Source of the DNA: Halococcus salifodinae DSM 8989
GTDB lineage: Archaea; Halobacteriota; Halobacteria; Halobacteriales; Halococcaceae
Length of the DNA stretch: 41,298 nt
Direction: 5' to 3'
NCBI RefSeq assembly: GCF_000336935.1
Contig: NZ_AOME01000027.1
Span: 50,728-92,025 of the forward strand
Shown here piece after piece: positions 7,134 through 15,065 of this stretch (the first letter of the stretch is position 1; the number at the start of each line of letters is the position of its first letter). Under the pieces are notes generated by a model, which saw only the letters and a list, made by a program, of their open reading frames with translations, was not told where the DNA came from and ran no database searches. The translations under genes and the position numbers were made by a program.

Positions 7134-9044
7134 TTGAGCGTGTCGTGGTCAGCATCTCGTGTGACTACGGCTCGTGAGGTTCGACAGACTGTCTATCGAC
7201 GAATCGCACGTCGGTCGCACGCCGAAGGGACAGACAACAATCTCAGTGAATTGGTCGCGGCTGTCACCACCATCGCGCAATCGCAGTGCGAACGCGCTAC
7301 GGATTACGCAGATATCGAGATGTTGGTCTCTCGGCTCCCGATTGAGCATCTCACGTTCGCCGCGCACGATTCGTCCGTGCCGTACTCGGGACCGTACCCG
7401 ATGGCGCTACTGGTGCGGGCGTTCATCATTGAGGAGATCAACGGCTTGGACGAAACCGCCCTCCACGACCACCTACGAGCAAATCCGTCACTTCGTCGTG
7501 GACTCGGGTTCGAGACGCTCCCAAACCAATCGACGTTCTGGCGGGCATGGAATCACCGCTTCAGCGAGGCTCTACGCGACGCCGTACAGGAGTGTGCTGA
7601 GGCGATTGTGAAAGCCACATGCGCCTGCGATATCTCCTTACCCGAGCGAGTCAGCACCAGCGAGGCGAGCGAACCAGACTCCGCTGACTGTCCAAAACGC
7701 CAACTGCTCGCACAGAAGACCGACGAGGTGTGGCAACAGGCCAAACCGTTCGTCACCGATGCGTTCGCGCTTAGTCGTGGCCAGAACTGGCAGATTCACG
7801 AGAACGCCTTCTGGGAGCAACACGCCTACATGGGAATGCGTGAGGACATGTATGCCCGTAGCGGTCCAGCCTCGTTCTCACTCGATACCACGCGCGAGCG
7901 CATCCCGACGGGTTCGACCCACCGGTATCAGATCGGCAAGCTCTCGGTTGCGGATATCCGTTCGATGCTTCGCACTACGACGCGAATGCTCATCGCTCGT
8001 GCCTGCCAGCACGATGAACTCACCGGAAAACTCTGGGCAGCCATCGACGTGACCAAGGGCTTCCCGTTCACCGGCGACGCAGACGAACACGAGGACGATA
8101 TTCTGGGGTACAAGAATGGAGGCCAGTATTACCAGTGGGCAGTGCTCAAAATCGTCGGGAAAGACGTTCCGTTGGTGCTCGACGCCATCCCGCGCGTACG
8201 CGGGCAGTCGAAAGATGAGATCGTCGAGAAACTCCTGACGCAAGCGACCGATATGGTGAATCTCGATCTCGTGATGATGGACCGCGAGTTCGACAGCGAG
8301 TCGGTCAAAGACACTTGCGAGGAGTACGGCGTCCACTACCTCAACCCGACGCGCATCTTCACCACCAGCGACGAGGCCGACACCATCAAGTGGATGTACC
8401 GCAACGGTGAACGGTTTCACGTCACCGAAGAGAAAGCCAACGGCACACCGACACGCAAGCAGGTCTACCTCCCGAAACAGTCGCGCTCGGACGATGAGGA
8501 CGAAGACAACGATCTCTCGGAGATATGGCAAGAGATGTGCGGCGAGTGGGAGTTCGACGACGTGGAGGGTGAACCAAGCGAAGGAATGTCGTTCTCACGG
8601 TTGCTCGCGGACATCCAACGCGAAGAGGAAGTCGAAGAGCGTAAGCAGAAAGCAGAGAACGGCGACGTTGACACTGCCGGTACCGTCGTCTTCGAGACGA
8701 ACCACCCCTACGTGACCGCCGGTGACGCCGACGATCAGCAGATGGACGCGAGAGCGTTCGTCCACATGATTGAGCGGCTGATCCGGTGGTATCGCCATCG
8801 TTGGGGCATCGAGAACGGGTTCAAGAAGCAGAAACACTTCATGGTGCGAACCACCTCGACCGAACGCGACTACCGCTTTTTCAATTTCGTGTTCGCGTGC
8901 GTGCTCTACAACGTCTGGCGGCTGGTCGATCTACTGGTGAAACTCGCCATTGACGGTGAGAACCGCACGTACGCACCGCGAGTGGACGCGAATCAGTTCC
9001 TGACCGTCGCCAAGCAGTGCTATGGGCTCGACCCGCCTGACTGA
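7134..9044 (+). CDS. IS4-like DDE transposase, family A copy 2
   Basis: This protein has about 636 residues and the same AIDVTKGFPF, MMDREFD and YRHRWGIENGFKKQK blocks as copy 1 (DDE triad plus YREK signature). The N-terminus before NNLSELVAAVTTIAQ does not match copies 3 and 4. No ATG precedes the conserved region, only TTG/GTG codons (7134, 7140), so the 5' end is probably truncated and fused to unrelated DNA. It is clearly diverged from copies 1, 3 and 4, which implies independent or old insertions. No resolvase lies upstream. It converges with copy 3 on the palindrome at 9201-9271. Confidence 0.85.
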   Translation: MSVSWSASRVTTAREVRQTVYRRIARRSHAEGTDNNLSELVAAVTTIAQSQCERATDYADIEMLVSRLPIEHLTFAAHDSSVPYSGPYPMALLVRAFIIEEINGLDETALHDHLRANPSLRRGLGFETLPNQSTFWRAWNHRFSEALRDAVQECAEAIVKATCACDISLPERVSTSEASEPDSADCPKRQLLAQKTDEVWQQAKPFVTDAFALSRGQNWQIHENAFWEQHAYMGMREDMYARSGPASFSLDTTRERIPTGSTHRYQIGKLSVADIRSMLRTTTRMLIARACQHDELTGKLWAAIDVTKGFPFTGDADEHEDDILGYKNGGQYYQWAVLKIVGKDVPLVLDAIPRVRGQSKDEIVEKLLTQATDMVNLDLVMMDREFDSESVKDTCEEYGVHYLNPTRIFTTSDEADTIKWMYRNGERFHVTEEKANGTPTRKQVYLPKQSRSDDEDEDNDLSEIWQEMCGEWEFDDVEGEPSEGMSFSRLLADIQREEEVEERKQKAENGDVDTAGTVVFETNHPYVTAGDADDQQMDARAFVHMIERLIRWYRHRWGIENGFKKQKHFMVRTTSTERDYRFFNFVFACVLYNVWRLVDLLVKLAIDGENRTYAPRVDANQFLTVAKQCYGLDPPD

Positions 9045-9429
9045 GGCTCGGTCATCCCCTGTGACGCTCGTTCGTGAGCGACAGCTCTATTGGGCGGTTA
9101 TTTGTTTCGTGCTTTGATGCGATGATTCTGAAATTGCGATCCGACTCCATCCACAGCTCATTTCACACACCAAGAAAACAGCTGGAACGAACGCCCAGTC
9201 TGTGCATTCAGCGGCCACCTAGCCGACTTCAGATAGTACCTGAGGTCGGCTAGGTAGCCGCTCAATGCACAGTATGGCTGTTCGTTACAGCCATGATCTG
9301 GACGTATCGAAGAACTCACCGGCGGTGTTGAGTCGTCATCTCGGAATCAGACTTGCGGAGTGGGAAATAAACAAATCCCCGACAGCGCTGCCGCTCACGA
9401 CCCGGCGGCCACGCACGGATGTTCGGGTC
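9045..9429. other. Shared right-end region of convergent copies 2 and 3
   Basis: The left 156 bp are the right end of copy 2 and the right 158 bp are the right end of copy 3 in reverse. They meet at the palindrome 9201-9271. No gene is seen. Both segments keep the family pattern ending near GTGCATT. Confidence 0.6.
9201..9271. repeat. 71-bp near-perfect palindrome shared by two convergent elements
   Basis: The arms 9201-9232 and 9240-9271 match at 29 of 32 positions around the 7-nt loop ATAGTAC. The core is ACCTAGCCGAC/GTCGGCTAGGT and the outer ends are TGTGCATT/AATGCACA. Both arms have the element-type middle (CGGC next to ACCTAGCC), unlike copies 1 and 4, where only the inner arm does. This fits two elements abutting at one palindrome. 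Confidence 0.85.
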
Positions 9430-11424
9430 TCAGTCAGGCGGATCAAGCCCGTAGCACTGCTTGGCCACGGTCAGGAATTGGTTCGCATCGACGCGCGGTG
9501 AGTACGACCGGTTCTCGCCGTCGATGGCGAGTTTCACCAGTAGGTCCACCAGCCGCCAGACGTTATACAGCACGCATGCAAACACGAAGTTGAAGAATCG
9601 ATAGTCGCGTTCGGTCGAGGTGGTTCGCACCATGAAGTGCTTCTGCTTCTTAAAGCCGTTCTCAATACCCCAACGGCGGCGATACCATCGAATGAGTCGC
9701 TCGATCATGTGGATGAACGCCCTCCCGTCCATCTGCTGTTCGTCGGCGTTACTGGCGGTTACGTAGGGGTGATTCGTCTCGAATACCACGGTTTCGCCGG
9801 TGTCCACCTCTCCCTCCTGTGCTTTCTGCTTCCGCTCTTCGACTTCCTCTTCGCGCTGGATGTCCGCGAGCAACCGCGAGAACGACATCCCCTCGCTCGG
9901 TTCGCCCTCCACGTCGTCGAACTCCCACTCACCGCACATCTCCGTCCATACTGCTGAGAGGTCGTCGCCTTCATCCTCGTCGTCCGAGTTCGATTGCTTC
10001 GGGAGGTAGACCTGTTTGCGCGTGGGCGTCCCATCGTCGGCTTTCTCCTCCGTGACATGGAACCGTTCGCCGTTACGGTACATCCACGCGATGGTGTCTG
10101 CTTCGTCGCTATTGGCGAAGATGCGCGTGGGATTCAGATAGTGAACGTCGTACTCCTCGCAAGTGTCCTTGACCGGATCGCTATCGAACTCCCGATCCAT
10201 CATCACGAGGTCGACATCGACCATCTCGGTCGCCTCTGACAGGAGCTTCTCAACGATCTCGTCCTTCGACTGTCCGCGCACGCGCGGGATGGCATCGAGA
10301 ACCAGCGGAACATCCATCCCGACGATCTTGAGTACGGCCCACTGGTAATACTCGTTGCCGTCCTTGTAGCCGAGGATATCGTCCTCGTGGTCCTCCACTT
10401 CGCCGGTGAACGGGAACCCCTTGGTTACGTCGATGGCCGCAAAGACCGGCCCATCGAGTTCACCGTTCTGGCGGGCGCGAGCGATCAACATTCGTGTGGT
10501 GTCTCGCAGCATCTCCCGAATCTCCGTGACGGAGAGCTTCCCGATCTGGTAGCGGTGGGTCGAGCCTGTCGGGATGCGCTCCCGTGTCGTATCAAGCGAG
10601 AATGAGGCGGGGCCGCTTCGAGCGTACATGTCCTCGCGCATCCCCATGTAGGCGTGTTGCTCGAAGAAGGCGTTCTCGTGGATCTGCCAGTTCGGCCCGC
10701 GATCAAGCGCGAAGGCGTCGGTCACGAACGGTTTGGCTTGCTGCCACACCTCGTCGGTCTTCTGGGCTACGAGCTGGTGTTTCGAAGGCTTGTTGGTCTT
10801 GGTTTCGGCCGTTTCGCTGGTGTTGACTCGTTCGGGGAAGGAAACTTCGTTGGCACGCGCGGCCGTGACGATGCTGTCGGCGCACTTCTGTACGGCGTCA
10901 CGCAGGTCCTCGCTGAAACGCTCGTTCCACGCGCGCCAGAACGTCGATTGATTTGGGAGGCTCTCGAACCCGAGATCTCGGCACAGCGAGGGATTCGCTC
11001 GTAGATGGTCGTGGAGCGCAGTCTCATCCCAGCCGTTGATCTTCTCGATGATGAACGCCCGCACCAGTAACGCCATCGGATACGGTCCCGAATACGGTGC
11101 GTGGTCGTCGTGTGACGCAAACGTCAGGCGATCAATCGGGAGCCGACAGACCAACGTCTCGATGTCGGCATAACCCTCGCAATGCTCGCACTGTGACTGG
11201 GCGATGGTCGTGACATCCGCAACGAATCCGTCGAGGGCTTCGCCTCCCCTGTCGAGTTTGCTCTGGAAAAAGTGTGCTTGTTCGTGACGATCGGTGGCAT
11301 CGGCGACGAGAGCCGCTGCAACCATCTCCGTAGTATCGTTCAGCGGTTTTGCGGCGGGTGGTTTCGCGTCGATACGTGCGTCCGTGTCGGGTACGTCCGC
11401 GTCCGACTCTGATTTTGGTGACAT
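9430..11424 (-). CDS. IS4-like DDE transposase, family A copy 3 (full length)
   Basis: This 664-residue protein has its start ATG at 11424, supported by copy 4 having the same length from an equivalent ATG and a similar start (DADxPDxDARID). The N-terminal ~80 residues are polar and variable, followed by VADVTTIAQ and the catalytic blocks AIDVTKGFPF, MMDREFD and YRRRWGIENGFKKQK. The upstream spacer has inverted repeats and leads to a serine resolvase on the same strand. That suggests replicative transposition followed by cointegrate resolution, which is an inference. It is a plausible active copy. Confidence 0.88.
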   Translation of the reverse strand: MSPKSESDADVPDTDARIDAKPPAAKPLNDTTEMVAAALVADATDRHEQAHFFQSKLDRGGEALDGFVADVTTIAQSQCEHCEGYADIETLVCRLPIDRLTFASHDDHAPYSGPYPMALLVRAFIIEKINGWDETALHDHLRANPSLCRDLGFESLPNQSTFWRAWNERFSEDLRDAVQKCADSIVTAARANEVSFPERVNTSETAETKTNKPSKHQLVAQKTDEVWQQAKPFVTDAFALDRGPNWQIHENAFFEQHAYMGMREDMYARSGPASFSLDTTRERIPTGSTHRYQIGKLSVTEIREMLRDTTRMLIARARQNGELDGPVFAAIDVTKGFPFTGEVEDHEDDILGYKDGNEYYQWAVLKIVGMDVPLVLDAIPRVRGQSKDEIVEKLLSEATEMVDVDLVMMDREFDSDPVKDTCEEYDVHYLNPTRIFANSDEADTIAWMYRNGERFHVTEEKADDGTPTRKQVYLPKQSNSDDEDEGDDLSAVWTEMCGEWEFDDVEGEPSEGMSFSRLLADIQREEEVEERKQKAQEGEVDTGETVVFETNHPYVTASNADEQQMDGRAFIHMIERLIRWYRRRWGIENGFKKQKHFMVRTTSTERDYRFFNFVFACVLYNVWRLVDLLVKLAIDGENRSYSPRVDANQFLTVAKQCYGLDPPD

Positions 11425-11544
11425 ACCTATGGCATGTTTCTCACCGGCACCACGGGTTACCCGACAAATGGACGCTGGGCAGTGTCGCCCAGTCGATTAC
11501 GTCCTGTGGTTCGGTGAGTGCTGTGCCATAGGTTGTGTCGGGTA
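11425..11544. promoter_or_regulatory. res-like spacer with paired inverted repeats (copy 3)
   Basis: ACCTATGGCA (11425-11434) pairs with TGCCATAGGT (11524-11533), and TACCCGACA (11458-11466) pairs with TGTCGGGTA (11536-11544). The same four blocks persist in copy 4 while sequence between them diverges. A region of ~120 bp of spaced repeats beside a serine resolvase is what a resolution site looks like. It may also carry the transposase promoter. Confidence 0.5.
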
Positions 11545-11566
11545 TCCGATCGTACCGTAAGCGAGA

Positions 11567-12301
11567 CTATAACCGGTCCGGTTCGTTCCGCGTACTGAGC
11601 GAGGGGAGTTCCTTCTCGCCGGCGTCGACCTTTGCGCGTTCGAGCCGCCACTGCCCATTGTCGAATGGTACGTCGTAGTTCGCCTCAGCTCGTGCGAGGA
11701 TGCTTCGAATCTTCGAGTCGGGTATCTCGAAGAACGCGGCAGTGGCCTTCTTCTCGCGGCCCTTGCGAACCTCGCGGATGAAGTTCTGGACACGAACGTA
11801 CTCGGCGGGCACTTGTTGGAGGAAACCGTCCTCGACGGTGTAGCCGAACGGAGGCCGACCGACACGCTTGCCGTCCGCGATGGCGGCGTCGATTCCCTCC
11901 TGGACGCGCGAGCGAATCATCTTGCGCTCGGCGTCGGCGAACACCATCATCATGTTGAGCATCATCTCGGCCATCCAGTCGTCCTCGCCGACCGTACCGA
12001 TGGGCTGGTTCACGAGGTCGATGTCGACGTCTTTCTCACGGAGATCATCGACGAATCCGGCGAGATCTGCGAATGATCGCCCGAGTCGATCGAGTTCGTG
12101 GGCGACCACCACGTCGTACTCGGCGACGTGCTCGCGGAGACGTTGGTACTCTTGCCGTGAGACAGAGGCTCCGCTCTCTCCAAGATCGCAAAACCACTCG
12201 ATTTGGTTGCCCTCCTCGCTGTACTTCTGGCGGATCGCACGCATCTGGCGATTCTCGTTCTGGTCGTCAGTCGAGACGCGGACGTAGGCGGCGATTTGCA
12301 T
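11567..12301 (-). CDS. Serine-family site-specific recombinase (resolvase)
   Basis: This protein has about 244 residues from the ATG at 12301; a longer frame upstream to 12394 would cross the promoter and is rejected. It starts MQIAAYVRVSTDDQ with the catalytic serine S10 of the resolvase/invertase fold, followed by the DRLGRS motif and a long E-helix region (MMLNMMMVFADAERKMIRSR). The C-terminal part (GRPPFGYTVEDGF onward) is the DNA-binding segment. It would cut and rejoin DNA at short spaced repeats, most likely the spacer before the transposase. A truncated relative follows copy 4, and a decayed one precedes the family C transposase. Confidence 0.9.
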   Translation of the reverse strand: MQIAAYVRVSTDDQNENRQMRAIRQKYSEEGNQIEWFCDLGESGASVSRQEYQRLREHVAEYDVVVAHELDRLGRSFADLAGFVDDLREKDVDIDLVNQPIGTVGEDDWMAEMMLNMMMVFADAERKMIRSRVQEGIDAAIADGKRVGRPPFGYTVEDGFLQQVPAEYVRVQNFIREVRKGREKKATAAFFEIPDSKIRSILARAEANYDVPFDNGQWRLERAKVDAGEKELPSLSTRNEPDRL

Positions 12302-12319
12302 GGTGAATTCGGACACCCT

Positions 12320-12390
12320 AACGACACCGCCGAACAGTATATAAAGAACGGGGGTTTTCTGGTCGACCTCGAAAACTGGTGTTTTTCTGG
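12320..12390 (-). promoter_or_regulatory. Resolvase promoter with conserved palindrome
   Basis: On the minus strand there is a TTTATATA box (12338-12345), 37-44 bp before the start codon. Upstream of it is a GAAAAC/GTTTTT inverted repeat (12371-12387). The same order and spacing (palindrome, C-run, TTTATA, TTAGGGTGTCCGA, start) occurs upstream of the decayed resolvase at 32419. The palindrome may be an autoregulatory site or part of the element end. Confidence 0.55.
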
Positions 12391-12564
12391 GCACTCAAGA
12401 TCGTTTTCCAGTTCTCCCTCAGATTTATCGACAAATGATTCCACGACCACTCCCAGATACCGACACATCTGAGGCCACGAGAGTGATGAGTGAAGATGGG
12501 CCAGATTCGCCGCGGTGGGTACCGTGGTGTACTTCAATAGGCCCTAAATATCGGCACAAAAGTA

Positions 12565-12608
12565 TCAGAGTATAACCAAAGAGTATTTTATGCTAACAAG
12601 TGGAGGGG
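12565..12608 (+). promoter_or_regulatory. Promoter and ribosome binding site of the halocin-like operon
   Basis: A TATAA box lies at 12571 and a second AT-rich TATTTTAT at 12584-12591. GGAGGGG (12602-12608) lies 6 nt before the ATG at 12615. This decides for the ATG pair at 12612/12615 over the GTG at 12600, which would overlap the binding site. Confidence 0.5.
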
Positions 12609-12614
12609 TTGATG

Positions 12615-13316
12615 ATGTCTGATAGCGATAAACTGAAGCGGTCAGAGGTCGTAAAGTTCCCCCAGAAACGACGAGGTGCACTTCGCAGTATCGCTATTGG
12701 AGTTGCTTCCACATTAGGAATCAGCGGAACTGCATCTGCGACAGATACGCAGAAGGTGAACCCAGAAGATACTGTACAGGAGTCCCTTAGCGTGGATGTA
12801 GAATCCGCACGAAATGCCTTGAGTGAAGCCAGTACTTCTAGGTTATTCGAACAACTAGCCGAAGACGGATTGATCTCAGAGCAATCAATTGAGGCAATAC
12901 CATTTGATGAAATGGTAGACGATTCGCAGCTGGGAGAGATTGAGCATTTATTGGTTAATGGAAAATTCGAGCAGTATAATTATCATATCTCAGTAGATGG
13001 CGCTCGACTCGAGATCATGCTTCCACTGTCCGATATGGTTCCTGCTGCATTTTTTCATCAGAAAGATGCGCCCGAGATTGTCTACTCCCCCAGCAATGAC
13101 TATCGAGGAGGCGAACTACAAGCCGAATCTTCCACAGCATCTATAGATTCCGAAGTTTCCACGGAGGCCAATCCTTGTGATCCCCCGCTTTTCCGAGGCT
13201 GTACAGGTTGCGTCGCTTGCTGCGGCCTCACCAATTGGTCCAGGGGTGAGGCTAAGCAACCTTGTCCAAATTGTTGGTTGACGAAATGCCACTGGGTTAA
13301 ATCGTACTGCTGCTAA
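12615..13316 (+). CDS. Putative cysteine-rich halocin-like (HalC8-type) precursor
   Basis: The 233-residue precursor has three parts. There is a Tat-like leader (PQKRRGALRS, a hydrophobic stretch, then SGTASA) near residues 18-48, and a ~140-residue acidic middle. The last 46 residues (188-233) hold ten cysteines, including ACC, CPNC and a terminal YCC. Halocin C8 is known to be released from the C-terminus of a Tat-exported precursor, has ten cysteines, and its precursor N-terminal part gives immunity. The architecture matches, although I cannot show sequence homology and the cysteine domain is shorter. The gene is visibly AT-richer than its surroundings, sits between two family A elements, and is followed after 9 bp by a membrane protein gene. 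It could instead be another secreted disulfide-rich peptide. Confidence 0.55.
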   Translation: MSDSDKLKRSEVVKFPQKRRGALRSIAIGVASTLGISGTASATDTQKVNPEDTVQESLSVDVESARNALSEASTSRLFEQLAEDGLISEQSIEAIPFDEMVDDSQLGEIEHLLVNGKFEQYNYHISVDGARLEIMLPLSDMVPAAFFHQKDAPEIVYSPSNDYRGGELQAESSTASIDSEVSTEANPCDPPLFRGCTGCVACCGLTNWSRGEAKQPCPNCWLTKCHWVKSYCC

Positions 13317-13325
13317 ACAATTCGC

Positions 13326-14114
13326 ATGGCTTCTACTGAGGCAAGCGTTGTTAACAAGCTTCGTCAGCCAGAATACACTGGAGAAAATAGATGTTATCCA
13401 TGCACATATCTTAATGTATTCATATCTGTGATCCTATCCTCATTTATAGGTCTATTTGTTTCCCCACCCACTGGAGGTATTGCTCTTGTTCTTTCACTCG
13501 TTGTGATTTATCTGAGAGGTTATATCATTCCAGGTACACCAACAATCACGCAGCAATATTTTCCCGATCGGGTGTTACAATGGTTCGGAAAGGCACAATC
13601 TGCAGACAAGGATGTTGCGAAAGTGTCTAACGAAGTCATAGATAGCGATCTCATAGAATATAGTGAGAAATTAGAGGATCTCAAGCTTGTGGATGAAGTC
13701 AAGAACCGTTGGCATACCGAAATTCGCAAGGCAGATCAGGAAGTGGTTGAGCACCGGTTAAAATCTCTGACAAAATCTGATGAAGTGGAACTAAGAGAGG
13801 CTGATGGAGTCGCCTATGTAATGGCAGACAACGAAATGGTTCTTCAACGTCGCTCACGACCTGCGATTGTTGCAGATATCGCAATCCTGCCGATATTATC
13901 TGTGAAACTTCCTTCATGGGAAAGGTATTCCCTAAACGAAAAGTCTGATGCTATGAGGGTTGTACGTATGTTCATGGACGATTGTCCTGCCTGTGGTTCT
14001 GATCTTACACTCGATCAGACGGCAGTTGAAAGTTGCTGTACAAGCAAAGAGGTGTATACGCTCTCTTGTCCAGAATGCAAGACACAAATGTCAGAGATGC
14101 CAGTTGCAGATTGA
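13326..14114 (+). CDS. Membrane protein with C-terminal zinc ribbon, halocin-cluster partner
   Basis: This 262-residue protein has an N-terminal ENRCYPCTYLN motif followed by two hydrophobic segments (residues ~28-65) and a PGTPTITQQYFPDRVLQWFGK stretch. I recall that stretch from other haloarchaeal small-membrane-protein families of unknown role. The middle is charged and helical. The end has CPACG and CPEC knuckles (residues ~218-256), a zinc ribbon. It begins 9 bp after the precursor stop, so translation is probably coupled. Immunity, export or maturation of the cysteine-rich product are reasonable guesses; none is demonstrated. Codon use is as AT-rich as the upstream gene. Confidence 0.6.
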   Translation: MASTEASVVNKLRQPEYTGENRCYPCTYLNVFISVILSSFIGLFVSPPTGGIALVLSLVVIYLRGYIIPGTPTITQQYFPDRVLQWFGKAQSADKDVAKVSNEVIDSDLIEYSEKLEDLKLVDEVKNRWHTEIRKADQEVVEHRLKSLTKSDEVELREADGVAYVMADNEMVLQRRSRPAIVADIAILPILSVKLPSWERYSLNEKSDAMRVVRMFMDDCPACGSDLTLDQTAVESCCTSKEVYTLSCPECKTQMSEMPVAD

Positions 14115-14182
14115 TTTATGCATCTAACAAATTGTAACACAGTCTTTGACAGAATAAAAATGGCGGGGAAAAGCTAGAAAAC

Positions 14183-14665
14183 ATGTACGAAGCAACAAAC
14201 GTTCATCTTGGCGACTACACCGACGAGAGCAATAATAAGAAAATCACTTGCACCGACGAAGAAATTCGCCATATTGACGCCGAACGTAAGGAGCCAACCA
14301 TTGAAACCATCCCTGTTGATGAGATTGCAGAAATCAGGCGAGATACCGACAAGTCTCAGGCAGGTTTCAAACGCATTGGCTATGCGTTCGCAGGGTTTGG
14401 ACTCATATTCACGTTCATGTCTGTTCCGTTCCTGCTAGCAGGCGTATTCAACCCTATTGCTGGCGGATCGTACCTTTCAGCCGTCCTCTGCTGGTTCGGG
14501 TTTTGGATGTTCTACAGAATGGAGCGAGGGATTCTTGATGTCCTCGAAATCCGAGTCGAAAACGATTGGTATCATTTCTTCACAAAGAAAGAAGGCACAA
14601 CTTTCGACGAGATTCTGTCTCGTCTCCCCCACGATGTCGTGAATAGATCCACTGGTCCTGATTAA
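14183..14665 (+). CDS. Small two-helix membrane protein, possible immunity factor
   Basis: I do not recognise this 160-residue protein. The N-terminal ~70 residues are polar and strand-like (CTDEEIRHIDAE, ETIPVDEIAEIRRD), in the style of a membrane-anchored PH-like fold. Two transmembrane segments follow at ~72-96 and ~101-119, then a short C-terminal polar part (ENDWYHFFTKKEG). It lies 68 bp after the zinc-ribbon membrane protein on the same strand and shares its low G+C. Its place as third gene of the cluster makes it a candidate immunity protein, which is inference only. Confidence 0.6.
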   Translation: MYEATNVHLGDYTDESNNKKITCTDEEIRHIDAERKEPTIETIPVDEIAEIRRDTDKSQAGFKRIGYAFAGFGLIFTFMSVPFLLAGVFNPIAGGSYLSAVLCWFGFWMFYRMERGILDVLEIRVENDWYHFFTKKEGTTFDEILSRLPHDVVNRSTGPD

Positions 14666-14680
14666 CCCCCCTAGAGTCGG

Positions 14681-14820
14681 GGCAGGTGAATTTCTCAGAC
14701 CCAGAGTATTCGAAATCAACCTCACTGTCTCAAATATCCCAGATGGCTATGCCTGATTTCAGACTGGAATCAGGCAGGTAGATTTCTCATATATGCCGAA
14801 TCCAAAATCAACCCCACAAA
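14681..14820. repeat. Imperfect ~47-bp direct repeat and a degenerate palindrome
   Basis: Unit 1 (14681-14727) and unit 2 (14773-14819) both start GGCAGGT, continue with ATTTCTCA, and end AATCAACC-T/C-CAC, 92 bp apart. Between them GCCTGATT (14751-14758) pairs with AATCAGGC (14768-14775). Read on the minus strand, 14773-14796 matches the host-side palindrome arm beside the IS110 element (27999-28022) at about 21 of 24 positions. This is probably a remnant of earlier insertions or of the same palindromic repeat family. Confidence 0.5.
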
Positions 14821-14840
14821 CTAAATTTCGGACGTGATTA

Positions 14841-14906
14841 TGCATGAGAGATGTACCTAGCCGACTTCAGATAGTACTGATGTCGGCTAGGTAGCCGATC
14901 AATGCA
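14841..14906. repeat. Long palindrome at right end of family A copy 4
   Basis: The arms 14841-14870 and 14877-14906 surround the loop ATAGTA. The core is TACCTAGCCGAC/GTCGGCTAGGTA and the outer ends are TGCAT/ATGCA. The copy-4-side arm has the element-type middle (CCGATCA next to ATGCA). The island-side arm has the host type (GAGAGATG). Confidence 0.82.
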
Positions 14907-15065
14907 CGGATCGGGCGTTCGTTTCGTCTATTTTCTCAGCGTGATAAACAGTCGCTGATCAATCTCGGGTCGACATCTCGGAATCACCCGATCAGGCTGT
15001 GAAATGAACGCCCCCTGAACAGTGCCGCTGCTCACGAGTCGGGCGAACACGGAAGAGTATCGGCG

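Larger units (their letters stand above)
9236..12390 (-). mobile_element. Family A element copy 3, with intact resolvase and transposase
   Basis: This is the most complete family A copy. In its own direction it has a promoter with an upstream AAAAC/GTTTT palindrome (12371-12387), a serine resolvase, a 140-bp res-like spacer, a 664-aa transposase, a 158-bp right end and the palindrome. The left boundary is uncertain: similarity with element C extends to about 12,390, and nothing beyond that could be compared. No target duplication was identified. Confidence 0.6.

Noticed and set aside
12010-12537. 175-codon minus-strand frame over the resolvase start region
   Set aside because: Most of it is an out-of-frame reading of the resolvase gene and its promoter. 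The part upstream of the promoter (KYTTVPTAANLAHLHSS) has no partner or start context.
12600-12614. GTG at 12600 as start of the halocin-like precursor
   Set aside because: GGAGGGG at 12602-12608 would then be inside the gene. The ATG at 12615 has correct spacing from it.
14681-14906. Possible CRISPR-like repeats
   Set aside because: Only two imperfect units plus a palindrome, no regular array, and no cas genes. The palindrome recurs at transposase ends, which explains it better.
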